Assembly (NCBI GenBank): GCA_016464825.1
Contig: JAEKNQ010000019.1
Span: 124,001 to 188,000, forward strand
Length of the DNA: 64,000 bases
Direction of reading: 5' to 3'
Origin: Candidatus Dormiibacter inghamiae
GTDB lineage: Bacteria; Chloroflexota; Dormibacteria; Dormibacterales; Dormibacteraceae
Part shown: positions 1 to 7,761 of the stretch, in pieces
How the letters are laid out: each line of letters starts with the position of its first letter
Numbering within the stretch: the first letter of the stretch is position 1
Position numbers and translations under genes: made by a program
The notes under the pieces: generated by a model
What the model was told of the DNA's origin: nothing
Seen by the model: the letters and a program-made list of their open reading frames with translations, nothing else
The model's database searches: none

Positions 1-702
1 GCAGGCGAAGGCGGCCGTCAGGTGCTGCCGTACGGGATCGTTCGTCATCGGATAGGCGTGAGGCCCGATGAAGTCCACGATCCTGCTCAGGTCCCGGAGC
101 CTGAAACCGTTGTCGACCCCGGTCAGCTCGATACCCCAGGCCCCGTCGCCGAGGGAGACCGGTTGCCTCGCCCCAGCCGCCCTGACGGCCTGCACCATCA
201 GCCGCGCCCAACTCCGACCGTACTCAGCGCTGGTGGCTCCGCCGTAGATCGGCATCTCGTTGGATATGAGCCACGCGCTGATGGCGGGATGGTGGTAGAA
301 GCGACTGGCCAGCTCCTGGATGAAGAACGCCTGCTGCGCAAGCATCCAGCCGTCCTGGTAGAGGTCCCGGCCGGCGCGCCAGGGGACGTCCCAGTTCTCA
401 CCTGACATATGGCCGACGATGAAGGTCGGAATGGTGAGCATGCCTTCTGCCAGCGTCAGGTCCAGAAAGCGGCCGAGACGCTCAACGAACGGCTCCGCGA
501 TGGTGTCCGGCGCTGGCATGAAGTCCGGCCAGTAGCAGAAGGACCGCGTCACGGTTACGCCATGGCGCCGAAGGACCCTCAACTCCTGCCGGACCACTGC
601 TTCGTCAAAGCGTCGCCACATGAGTGGGCCGCCCGCCCGCGACCAGAAGTTGGCGCCGATCCAGATGTCCTTGAGCTTGGGTGCCGGCCGGTCCACCACC
701 AT
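1..702 (-). CDS. GH5-like glycoside hydrolase (cellulase/mannanase superfamily), truncated by window edge
   Basis: Reading the minus strand from ATG at 702 gives an uninterrupted 234-codon frame that runs off position 1, so only the N-terminal part is present. It begins MVVDRPAPKLKDIWIGANFW and has a TIM-barrel look: an alternating pattern with VTRSFCYWPDFMP near residue 54, FIVGHMSGENW near 94 and the segment AWLISNEMP with Glu149. A Glu after Asn at the end of a beta strand is the acid/base position of clan GH-A (GH5 and relatives). It is divergent from the GH130 phosphorylase at 723, with 20 bases between the starts, so the two may share a promoter region and act on the same beta-mannoside or glucan. 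The nucleophile half and the exact family lie outside the window. Confidence 0.75.
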   Translation of the reverse strand, partial: MVVDRPAPKLKDIWIGANFWSRAGGPLMWRRFDEAVVRQELRVLRRHGVTVTRSFCYWPDFMPAPDTIAEPFVERLGRFLDLTLAEGMLTIPTFIVGHMSGENWDVPWRAGRDLYQDGWMLAQQAFFIQELASRFYHHPAISAWLISNEMPIYGGATSAEYGRSWARLMVQAVRAAGARQPVSLGDGAWGIELTGVDNGFRLRDLSRIVDFIGPHAYPMTNDPVRQHLTAAFAC

Positions 703-722
703 CCATACTGAGTGAAGCACGG

Positions 723-1775
723 ATGAGCGACCTCGCGAAACGGTTTCCCTCCAATCCGCTCATCGCTCCCAGGGACCTGGCGCCGTCGCGTCCCGGATTG
801 AGTGTCATAGGCGTCCTGAACCCAGCCTCCTTTCGGTTCCAAGAGAAGACCTTTCTGTTGCTGCGGGTCGCGGAGGGAGTGCCTACCGGAGCGGGAGGTG
901 TCAGCGCACCGCTGCTCGACGCCACCGCCCCGGGAGGAATGCGGATCATCGAGGTTCGGCACGGCGACCCTCAGCTCGTGGCCAGCACCGATCCTCGCGG
1001 CTTCGTCTGGTCCGGCGACAGCTACCTGACCACCATCTCTCACTTCCGCCTTGCCTCGAGCGCAGATGGCGTCCACTTCCAGGTTGAGGCCGAGCCAGCG
1101 CTGGAGGGGCAGGGGAAGCTGGAAAGCTACGGAATCGAGGACTGTCGTGTGGCCGAAATCGACGGCCGCTTTTACCTGGCCTACACCGCTGTGTCACCCT
1201 ACGGCTTCGGCGTCAGTCTCGCCAGCACAGTCGATTGGCGAAGGCTCGACCGCCACGGCATGATTCTCGCGCCACCCAACAAGGACTGCGTGCTCTTCCC
1301 CGAAAAGATCGGAGGTTCCTATCTGGCGCTGCACCGGCCAGTCAGTGAAGGCCTGGGCGGCAAGTACATCTGGCTAGCCAGCTCACCTGACCTGGTGCAC
1401 TGGGGAGACCATAAATGCGTCCTCCGACCCCGGCGGGGCGCTTGGGATTCGGCGAAGGTGGGAGCCGGCGCGCCTCCCATCCGCATCAATGAAGGGTGGT
1501 TGGAGATCTACCACGGCGTCGACGACAACAACCGCTACTGTCTCGGTGCGGTGCTCCTTGACTTGAAGGACACGGCACTCGTCGTCGGTCGCTCGTCCGC
1601 CCCCATCATGGAGCCGCTGGCCGAATATGAACGCGGCGGTTTCTACGGCAACGTCGTCTTCGCGACTGGCGCCATGGCGACGGGCGATGAGATCACGGTC
1701 TACTATGGCGCCGCCGACGAGTGGACCTGCGGGGCCACAATGTCAATCCGAGAGATTCTCGCCAACCTGACCTGA
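723..1775 (+). CDS. GH130-family beta-mannoside phosphorylase-like protein
   Basis: Predicted five-bladed propeller enzyme of 350 residues, the usual GH130 size. GH130 members reversibly phosphorolyse beta-mannosides to mannose 1-phosphate. Seen here: GIEDCR, matching the family segment with the catalytic Asp, then FYLAYTAVSPYG, LHRP, and GAGAPPIRINEGWLEIYHGV, the hallmark PPI/YHGV stretch. A GTG at 681 would extend the frame by 14 codons but would overlap the divergent hydrolase start, so ATG at 723 is preferred. No signal peptide is visible, so the enzyme is probably cytosolic and would act on imported oligosaccharides. Substrate linkage cannot be decided from sequence alone. Confidence 0.85.
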   Translation: MSDLAKRFPSNPLIAPRDLAPSRPGLSVIGVLNPASFRFQEKTFLLLRVAEGVPTGAGGVSAPLLDATAPGGMRIIEVRHGDPQLVASTDPRGFVWSGDSYLTTISHFRLASSADGVHFQVEAEPALEGQGKLESYGIEDCRVAEIDGRFYLAYTAVSPYGFGVSLASTVDWRRLDRHGMILAPPNKDCVLFPEKIGGSYLALHRPVSEGLGGKYIWLASSPDLVHWGDHKCVLRPRRGAWDSAKVGAGAPPIRINEGWLEIYHGVDDNNRYCLGAVLLDLKDTALVVGRSSAPIMEPLAEYERGGFYGNVVFATGAMATGDEITVYYGAADEWTCGATMSIREILANLT

Positions 1776-1804
1776 CCACACGCCGCCGGAGTAAATTGAG
1801 CGGC

Positions 1805-2647
1805 GTGGATCATAGACCACAGGATGGCGGTTTGATCGCGGTGACCCCATACTCGGATGTCAATGTAGCAGTGAGCTTGCTGTTAGGAAATGTGCGACGG
1901 ATTCTGGGGGTCGAATTCGTGGGTCTGTACCTGTATGGCTCACTCGCCGCCGGAGATTTCGACCCGGTCGCGAGCGACATTGATTTTCTGGTCGTCACCA
2001 AGGCGGAGCTCTCCGGTGGGGTGCTAACTCAACTTCGTGAAATGCACCGGCAGATAGGCACTGGAGGGACGGGCTATGCCAACCGTCTCGAGGGTTCCTA
2101 CATCCCTGTGAAGGCACTGCGTCACTATGACAACTCGAACGCTTCGCACCCATCGATCGGGGTGGACTGGGAGTTCGGTGTTGGTCACCATGGACCGGCG
2201 TGGGTGCTGGAGCGACACTCACTGAGCCGCCAGGGCGTGGTGGTGTCGGGCCCTTCGCTGGGGACACTAATTGATAATGTCAGTCCGCGAGAACTTCGCA
2301 TAGCAGTTACCGATCTAGTGCGGGACTTCTGGCAGCGCCAGGTTGACGGAGCGGATTGGCTTCGTCCTCGGGCTTATCAGGCTTTCGCCATTTTGACTCT
2401 CTGCCGGGCATTGAACACACTGGAGTGCGGAACCCTGGTGTCCAAGCGGGTCGCGGTCGAGTGGGCTCGTCAGAGTTTGGAAATGAAGTGGATTCCTCAC
2501 CTGGACCGAGCCTGGCAGTGGCGGCATGATCACACCAAAGATGATATGACGGATACGCTGGAGTTTCTGCGTTACGCCATAGCTCGCAGTCGGCCGTCTT
2601 GGATCACTCCCCAGCCGGAGAAAACTGACCTGGCCGGCCGGGGTTGA
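1805..2647 (+). CDS. Aminoglycoside nucleotidyltransferase-like protein (AadA / DUF4111 type)
   Basis: N-terminal nucleotidyltransferase fold with the signature YGSLAAGDFDPVASDIDFLV: GS followed by D-x-D, the metal-binding motif of the ANT/KNTase superfamily. The C-terminal half (SPRELRIAVTDLVRDFW, AILTLCRALNTLECG, VAVEWARQ) matches the helical domain of AadA-type streptomycin/spectinomycin adenylyltransferases. The start is uncertain: GTG 1805 is used here, while GTG 1841 (VTPYSDVN) would give an N-terminus closer to AadA. Local GC is visibly lower (mid-50s percent) than in flanking genes, consistent with acquisition. Whether it confers resistance cannot be told from the sequence; many chromosomal homologues have no known substrate. 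Confidence 0.75.
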   Translation: MDHRPQDGGLIAVTPYSDVNVAVSLLLGNVRRILGVEFVGLYLYGSLAAGDFDPVASDIDFLVVTKAELSGGVLTQLREMHRQIGTGGTGYANRLEGSYIPVKALRHYDNSNASHPSIGVDWEFGVGHHGPAWVLERHSLSRQGVVVSGPSLGTLIDNVSPRELRIAVTDLVRDFWQRQVDGADWLRPRAYQAFAILTLCRALNTLECGTLVSKRVAVEWARQSLEMKWIPHLDRAWQWRHDHTKDDMTDTLEFLRYAIARSRPSWITPQPEKTDLAGRG

Positions 2648-2669
2648 TGGCGGACGCGCTAACCCAGTC

Positions 2670-3932
2670 GTGAGCGCGCTTGACGAACGAACCAACTGGG
2701 CGGGAAACTATTCATACCGAGCCAAGAAGCTTCACCGACCGTCCACAGTTCAGCAGCTGCAGGAGATAATCGCCCAGGCATCCAAGGTGCGGGTGCTCGG
2801 CTCCCGGCACTCGTTCAACGGCATCGCCGACTCCGACGAGCTGATCACGCTCGCCCAGCTGCCCCACGATGTGACTGTCGACCGGTTGGCTGCAACGGTC
2901 TCCCTGAGCGCAGGCGTGACCTACGGCCAGCTTGCCGAGGCGTTGAAGCCCGAAGGTGTTGCCCTCCACAACCTGGCGTCCTTGCCCCACATCTCCGTCG
3001 CCGGAGCCGTCAGCAGTGGAAGCCACGGGTCGGGCGACACGAACGGCAACCTCGCGACCGCCGTGGCGTCGGTTGAGATAGTTACATCGAGCGGCGAGAT
3101 CGTTCGAGTAGCACGGGGTGACGCCGACTTCGAGGGCTTCGTAGTGGGGCTGGGGGCGCTCGGTGCTGTCACTCGTCTTTCCCTGGACGTGGAATCCGGC
3201 TACCACATTCGACAGCGAGTGTTCGAGGGATTGGCCTGGGACTCGCTTTTTGAGCACTTTGACGAAATCACCGCGTACGGCTACAGCGTGAGCTTGTTCA
3301 CAGACTGGGGCGCGACAGTCGACCAGGTCTGGGTCAAGAGCCGCGTGACGGATGGGCCCGAACATGTGCCAACCGACCTCTTCGGCGCGGTCGCCGCCAC
3401 GGTGACCAGGCATCCGATCCTCGGGCTCGATCCGGTCAACTGCACAGCCCAACTTGGCCGGACCGGTCTTTGGTCCGACCGCCTGCCGCACTTCCGCGTG
3501 GGTTTCACGCCGAGCAGCGGTAAGGAGCTTCAATCGGAGTACCTGGTGCCGCGGCGACACGGCATCGCCGCGATCGAGTCGGTGCGTGCTTTGGCGGATC
3601 GACTCCGACCTCTGTTGCAGGTGAGCGAGATCCGCACTGTGGCCGCCGACCACCTCTGGATGAGCCCGCAGTACGGGCGGGACACAATCGGCATCCACTT
3701 CACGTGGAAGCCCGATCAGGATGCGGTCGAGCGGGCCCTCATCGATGTGGAGGCGGCTCTGGCGCCGCTGGAGGGCCGGCCCCACTGGGGTAAGGTCTTC
3801 CTCGCCGGAGCAGACGCAACAGCCCCGCTCTACGAGCGGCAGTCCGACTTCGTCCGTCTGATCGGGCGGTTGGACTCGCGCGCGGCGTTCCGCAACCCGT
3901 GGTTAGAGGGGCACGTGCTCGGGCGCGCCTAA
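2670..3932 (+). CDS. FAD-dependent alditol oxidase-like oxidoreductase
   Basis: 420-residue VAO/PCMH flavoprotein. The N-terminal FAD domain contains VLGSRHSFNGIAD; His47 matches the position of the covalent flavin His46 of Streptomyces coelicolor alditol oxidase. PHISVAGAVSSGSHGSG near residue 110 is the second FAD-binding loop. The C-terminal part ends with RPHWGKVF, the His-Trp-x-Lys element of the D-arabinono-lactone oxidase domain. Length and motifs fit AldO/xylitol oxidase, which oxidises terminal hydroxyls of sugar alcohols with O2, giving H2O2. GTG at 2670 is the start. The gene follows the nucleotidyltransferase by 22 bases. An L-gulono/arabinono-lactone oxidase role is the main alternative. 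Confidence 0.85.
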   Translation: MSALDERTNWAGNYSYRAKKLHRPSTVQQLQEIIAQASKVRVLGSRHSFNGIADSDELITLAQLPHDVTVDRLAATVSLSAGVTYGQLAEALKPEGVALHNLASLPHISVAGAVSSGSHGSGDTNGNLATAVASVEIVTSSGEIVRVARGDADFEGFVVGLGALGAVTRLSLDVESGYHIRQRVFEGLAWDSLFEHFDEITAYGYSVSLFTDWGATVDQVWVKSRVTDGPEHVPTDLFGAVAATVTRHPILGLDPVNCTAQLGRTGLWSDRLPHFRVGFTPSSGKELQSEYLVPRRHGIAAIESVRALADRLRPLLQVSEIRTVAADHLWMSPQYGRDTIGIHFTWKPDQDAVERALIDVEAALAPLEGRPHWGKVFLAGADATAPLYERQSDFVRLIGRLDSRAAFRNPWLEGHVLGRA

Positions 3933-4212
3933 CTCCGGAGGCGGACAGGTGACCTTTGGCGCGCAGGCGACCATCTTGGGAACCCCTCCAGTTTGTAGAG
4001 AAGGGAGGCCTGCGTCGGGCTTTGGCCGAAAAGAAGAGGCGACCCGGCTGGTTTGGAGCCGGGCCGCCCGGTTAGGGAGGGAGAGATCTTGGTCGGGAAG
4101 GCAAGCGCCTTCTGAATCCACTACGCATTCGGCCTCGCTTCAGCACAATCTGCCGACTGTCGTTCGGCGGGCAGCTCTCGCTCTGCCTGTTGCGGAGCTA
4201 CAGTCCACTGGC
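3933..4212. other. Intergenic region with a small hairpin
   Basis: 280 bases between the alditol oxidase and the DUF4392 gene. The plus frame stays open through it, but the translated residues look non-coding (basic, low similarity to any domain). One perfect 7-bp stem is visible, CCCGGCT at 4043-4049 with AGCCGGG at 4057-4063 around a 7-base loop. It lacks a T-run, so it is only a weak candidate for a transcript end. No other element was recognised. Confidence 0.4.
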
Positions 4213-5178
4213 ATGCGCGGGCTACCTGAGGCGATCGATCACCTGCTGGCAGTGGAGTTCCGCCCCGACGGGTTCCGCGACGGAGTGGTCGAACCGCTCT
4301 GGCAGGCCGCCCGCCGGCTCCTGGGGGAGCCAATGGCCTGGACCGCCGCTGTTCGCCTGCTCCAGGTAGCGGAAGCCGGGCTGCCTGTCTATCTGACGAC
4401 GGGCGTAGTGAGCCCCCCCTCGCTGCCTCGGGGGGAAACCGACGGCCCGCTCGGGCTGGCCGCTGTGGCGAGGGCGCTCTCCCTGCGCACTTCCGCCGGC
4501 CTGGTGGTGCTGACTGAGGAGGCCGGACTCGAGCCGCTCAGGGCGACCCTTGACGCGGCCGGCGCCGGCGAGAGCTGCGAGGTGTGCTCCTTCCCGATCG
4601 ACCCCCAGCTGGCGCAAGCGCAGGCTGAGGCGCTCGCGCCTCAAATCGGCGCGCTCTTCGTGATCGAGAAGATCGGTCCCACGCCGGACGGCAGCCTGCG
4701 CCGGGCCGGCGGCCAGGACGTCAGCCAGCACCTGGCCCGGGTTGATCTTCTGATGGCCGAGCTGCGACGCCGAAAAGTGCTGACCATCGGGGTTGGAGAT
4801 CTGGGCAACGAGATAGGACTGGGCGGCATCCGCAGGGCGGCGGTCGCGGCTCAGCCGCTGGGTGAGCTCATCGCAACTGTCACCGAATGCGACGTGCCGG
4901 TCGTGGCCACCTGCTCCAATTGGGCCGGTTTCGGCGTCGCAGCTGCCATGGCGGGGCTGCGGCGAGACCTGAGCCTGCTCGTCGACGGCCGCCTGCACAA
5001 GGCCATGCTGAACGCCTGTTGTGACGCGGGCGGCCACGACAGCGCCGCCGAAGCACCAATCCCGGCGGTGGACGGTATTCCGGCCGCCAGCAACGAATTG
5101 TTCTGCGACCTGCTCTGCGGCCTGGTCGACTTCAACTTGAGCCGCCGCCTGCCGGCGCAGGCGGCCGAAACCGCCTGA
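4213..5178 (+). CDS. DUF4392 / D-glutamate cyclase-like protein
   Basis: 321 residues from ATG 4213. Family signature blocks are present: FVIEKIGPTPDG near residue 155 and TIGVGDLGNEIGLGGI near 200, followed by VPVVATCSNWAGFGVAAA. DUF4392 proteins include the C-terminal domain of mammalian D-glutamate cyclase (DGLUCY), which converts D-glutamate to 5-oxo-D-proline. The open frame extends upstream to 3949, but that part lacks family similarity, so the internal ATG before GLPEAIDHLL is chosen. Free-standing bacterial members are known; a role in D-amino acid handling here is inference. Convergent with the hydrolase at 5192. Confidence 0.7.
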   Translation: MRGLPEAIDHLLAVEFRPDGFRDGVVEPLWQAARRLLGEPMAWTAAVRLLQVAEAGLPVYLTTGVVSPPSLPRGETDGPLGLAAVARALSLRTSAGLVVLTEEAGLEPLRATLDAAGAGESCEVCSFPIDPQLAQAQAEALAPQIGALFVIEKIGPTPDGSLRRAGGQDVSQHLARVDLLMAELRRRKVLTIGVGDLGNEIGLGGIRRAAVAAQPLGELIATVTECDVPVVATCSNWAGFGVAAAMAGLRRDLSLLVDGRLHKAMLNACCDAGGHDSAAEAPIPAVDGIPAASNELFCDLLCGLVDFNLSRRLPAQAAETA

Positions 5179-5191
5179 CGCCCAATCAGCG

Positions 5192-5800
5192 CTAGCCGCG
5201 GCTCGGCGCTGTAGCGATGGTGGGTGGATTGGCGCAGAAGTCGAGCACACGGCGCCAGAGCAGCTCGGCTGCGTCCGCGTCGTATTCCTCGGGCAGCGAG
5301 GGGTCGGTGAACAGATGACCGCTCCCCGGGTAGTCGAACATCTGAAGGGATGCGCCCGCAGCCCGGATGGTCGCCGCGAGGGTGTCGATCCCCTCCTGTC
5401 GGCGAAGGGGATCCTCGCGGGTGTAGTGAATCTGCGCAGGTGTTCCCGGCGGCCAGGCGTCGGCGCCCAGCATCTCCAGCGGCAGAGCCCCTGAGAGCAT
5501 CAGGACGCCTGACAAGCGGCGGCGGAGAGCGACGAATTCAGCCATGCCAGCGCCGTTCGAGAATCCCGCGGCGAGGAACCCATCCGGCAGGTCCGCCACC
5601 GCCTCCTGGGCCCGCTCCATCAGCAGGGGATAGCCCAACCCTTCGGCGTACTCGCCAGCCACCGCGTAGTCAGCAAAGACTCTGCCTTCGTACTGATCGA
5701 CCACGCGAACACGATGCCCGGCGGCCCGCAGTCGCCTCGCGGCTTCCTGGACGCCGGGCCGAACGCCGAGGACCGAATGGAAAAGAGCGATCTCACTCAT
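5192..5800 (-). CDS. Dienelactone hydrolase family protein
   Basis: 202-residue alpha/beta hydrolase. It has the nucleophile elbow AAGFSNGAGMAEF (Ser81), the acid region IHYTREDPL, and YPGSGHLFTD with the catalytic His near residue 170. Classical dienelactone hydrolases use Cys in the elbow; this one has Ser, as in many uncharacterised family members, so the lactone-opening reaction should not be assumed. No signal peptide, so it is likely cytosolic. It reads in the same direction as the cupin gene upstream (63-base gap). Confidence 0.75.
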   Translation of the reverse strand: MSEIALFHSVLGVRPGVQEAARRLRAAGHRVRVVDQYEGRVFADYAVAGEYAEGLGYPLLMERAQEAVADLPDGFLAAGFSNGAGMAEFVALRRRLSGVLMLSGALPLEMLGADAWPPGTPAQIHYTREDPLRRQEGIDTLAATIRAAGASLQMFDYPGSGHLFTDPSLPEEYDADAAELLWRRVLDFCANPPTIATAPSRG

Positions 5801-5863
5801 GTGGGGTGGGGGTCCACTGCGCCGTGTCGGGACGGGCCGGCGCGAGGGCTGATGCGGTTTGGG

Positions 5864-6244
5864 TCACCTCTGCGGAGGGCTGGGCTCCAGCCATTCGGTC
5901 TCGCCCAGCGAGATGGCTAAGTGAGCCATGGAGGACTGGGCAGTCGCCCCATGCCAGTGCTCCTCGCCGCCGGCGGTGGACACGCTGTCGCCGGGGTGGA
6001 GGCGGATCGGCGCAGCGCTGCGGGCCTGGACCCAGCCCTCACCTTCCACCACATGCAGCAGCTGGCCGCCCTCGTGGCGGTGCCAGTTGTTCTGAACCCC
6101 CCGCTCGAACCTCACCAAGCTGACGTTGATAGCATGCGGCGTGTCGCTTCGGTGCAGCGGCGCACCCGTCGCGCCTCCGGAGAAGTGCTCGGTTCCCATG
6201 GACTGTGCCGCCGATCCCGCCTGCTCAATCGTGATGTGCTTCAT
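5864..6244 (-). CDS. Small cupin-domain protein
   Basis: 126 residues forming a single RmlC-like cupin barrel. The metal-binding motif 1 is seen as NNWHRHEGGQLLHVVEGEGW and motif 2 as HPGDSVSTAGGEEHWHGA, with three His and a Gln/Glu in the usual places. Such stand-alone cupins often accompany detoxification or lactone enzymes, and this one is followed on the same strand by a dienelactone hydrolase. The substrate is unknown. A dispersed inverted-repeat element ends 5 bases before the start codon and must lie in its 5' leader. Confidence 0.8.
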   Translation of the reverse strand: MKHITIEQAGSAAQSMGTEHFSGGATGAPLHRSDTPHAINVSLVRFERGVQNNWHRHEGGQLLHVVEGEGWVQARSAAPIRLHPGDSVSTAGGEEHWHGATAQSSMAHLAISLGETEWLEPSPPQR

Positions 6245-6248
6245 TCCC

Positions 6249-6465
6249 CTAGTGTCCTGGAACTGAGGTCCGCGGCATATTCGCGGGATCGGCGGTCGGA
6301 GTCAGGGAAAGGGTGGCGCAAGGAGGAACGCACTTCCAGCCGGGGGCCCCCGCGGAGCGGGGACGTGCGACGCAGTGCCGGGTCCCTTGACGCAGGCTTC
6401 AGCGTCGCAGGCGCCCGGCCGCCTAGCCCGCGAAGATGCAAGGAACTTCTGTTCCAGGACACTAG
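6249..6465. repeat. MITE-like inverted-repeat element, copy 1
   Basis: About 217 bases bounded by perfect 15-bp inverted repeats, CTAGTGTCCTGGAAC at 6249-6263 and GTTCCAGGACACTAG at 6451-6465. The termini sit at TA dinucleotides (6250-6251 and 6463-6464), the duplication expected for IS630/Tc1-mariner type insertion. The interior has no convincing coding frame and carries a CCCCGC-GGA-GCGGGG hairpin (about 6348-6362) and a GGAAC-TTCT-GTTCC hairpin near the right end. A related copy is at 41226-41488. The element lies between two minus-strand genes, and the stop codon of the RDD gene falls inside its right repeat. Confidence 0.7.
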
Positions 6466-7199
6466 ATGGTCGCGCTTTCGATCACGTCGGTGCCAGCGCG
6501 CTCGTCGTGGAGCGCCCGCCGCGCCCTGACAGCCAAAGGCACGGCTGTCAGCCTGAGCACCGCCTGGAGCAAGCTCGGCCGGCGCCCGTCGAGGCCCACC
6601 ACGCGCTGGCCGAGCGCGCGTCCGCCTGGCGTTGACGCCGCGAGACACCAGAAGCCGACGTGATAAACGCTGGTCACACCAGCCAGGAGCGGCAGGAAGC
6701 GTCGGGCCGGCGGCCTGGCCAGCACTGTGCCGGCGGCGCAAAGCGCGAGGTCAAGGGCGGCGGCGGCGAGCCGTTGGGCTGCTCCTACCGGCAGACCGGG
6801 CGGCGGCACCCGGCCGCGCAGGCCCAGCAGGTACAGGCGCATAAGCGCATGGTGCAGAGGCAGTTGGGTCAGCTCATAGAGCCGGGGGGGCAGCCGGGGT
6901 GAGTAGCCGGCCACTTCACCGACCAGCCGGCCGTCCTGCCAGCCAACGCTCAGCGTGCCTCCTGGCTGTCGGGCCAGCAGTCCACCTTGGATCACCCATC
7001 GCCAACCAGACCCCTGCGGGCTGGGTGGTTCGAAGCGCAACAGCGTGACCGGGCCCAGGCTGAGGCAGTCCCCTCTCGCCCTGACCAGGCCGTAGGTCAG
7101 CCGCTGCATAGCTGGCAGGTAGTCGTCAGGAATGACCGCTGGCGGGCGGGACCTGAGGGTGTCGACGACGGTGACGGTTTCGCAGGTTGTCACTACCAA
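6462..7199 (-). CDS. RDD-family membrane protein with N-terminal domain of unknown function
   Basis: The C-terminal third (residues about 140-225) is an RDD domain: hydrophobic segments AAAALDLALCAAGTVLA and FLPLLAGVTSVYHVGFWCLA, then TPGGRALGQRVVGLDGRRPS, the conserved Gly-Arg-x-x-Leu-Gly stretch. Residues 1-125 are soluble and beta-rich and match nothing I recognise. RDD proteins are membrane proteins of varied or unknown function. The start is TTG 7199, or GTG 7193. The last codons overlap the terminal repeat of the MITE-like element, so the original C-terminus may have been altered by the insertion. Confidence 0.65.
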   Translation of the reverse strand: MVVTTCETVTVVDTLRSRPPAVIPDDYLPAMQRLTYGLVRARGDCLSLGPVTLLRFEPPSPQGSGWRWVIQGGLLARQPGGTLSVGWQDGRLVGEVAGYSPRLPPRLYELTQLPLHHALMRLYLLGLRGRVPPPGLPVGAAQRLAAAALDLALCAAGTVLARPPARRFLPLLAGVTSVYHVGFWCLAASTPGGRALGQRVVGLDGRRPSLLQAVLRLTAVPLAVRARRALHDERAGTDVIESATI

Positions 7200-7278
7200 T
7201 CCATGATGAACGTCGCCGAGATCGAGCGCCCGCGGGCCCTCGCGCGCCTACCGAAGGTTGATCAGTAACACTCAGCCG

Positions 7279-7734
7279 ATGGCCGAACGTCGCTTCACCG
7301 CCAGGCGCGTCATCGGCGTACGACCAGAGGTGGCGTTCGACTGGGTAGCCGACTATCGGAACGCACCCCGAGTGCTGGAGGGCATCAGCGAGTGGCAGCC
7401 TGTCAGTTCTCGAACCAGAGCTGTGGGCGCTCGCTTTCGGGTGAGGATGAATGCGCTCGGCGTCGGCTACGAAACGACGCTGGTCCTCGACTCCTGGGAC
7501 CCGCCTCGTGGTCTCGGCTGGCGCTCGGAACGCGGTCTGGTCCCTCAGAGGGGCGCCTGGCGCTTCCGCGCCCTTGGCGGCGGCACCGAAGTTTCGCTGG
7601 AGATCGCCTACGATCCCCCGGGCGGCGCGCTCGGTGGACTTCTGGCCGCCCGAGCGGACGGTGTTGTCCGCGCGCGACTGCGCCGTGCGCTGGAACGAAT
7701 GCGCCAGCAGCTGGAGTCCGAGCGGCCCCCGTGA
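7279..7734 (+). CDS. SRPBCC (polyketide cyclase/dehydrase-type) protein
   Basis: 151 residues from ATG 7279. The START/SRPBCC helix-grip pattern is visible: ARRVIGVRPEVAFDWVADYRNAPRVL at the start, WRSERGLVPQRGAWRFRALGGGTEV in the strands, and the long C-terminal helix VRARLRRALERMRQQLE. These proteins bind hydrophobic ligands; function here is unknown. An upstream in-frame TTG at 7258 is possible but less likely. It is divergent from the RDD gene, and the 79-base gap should hold both promoters. Confidence 0.7.
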   Translation: MAERRFTARRVIGVRPEVAFDWVADYRNAPRVLEGISEWQPVSSRTRAVGARFRVRMNALGVGYETTLVLDSWDPPRGLGWRSERGLVPQRGAWRFRALGGGTEVSLEIAYDPPGGALGGLLAARADGVVRARLRRALERMRQQLESERPP

Positions 7735-7761
7735 GCAGCTGCCATCGGTAGTCTCCCCAGA

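Noticed and set aside
2712-3785. Minus-strand frame of 357 codons
   Set aside because: Antisense to the alditol oxidase, which has clear motifs on the plus strand.
3949-4212. N-terminal extension of the DUF4392 protein
   Set aside because: The residues look non-coding and the family starts near the internal ATG.
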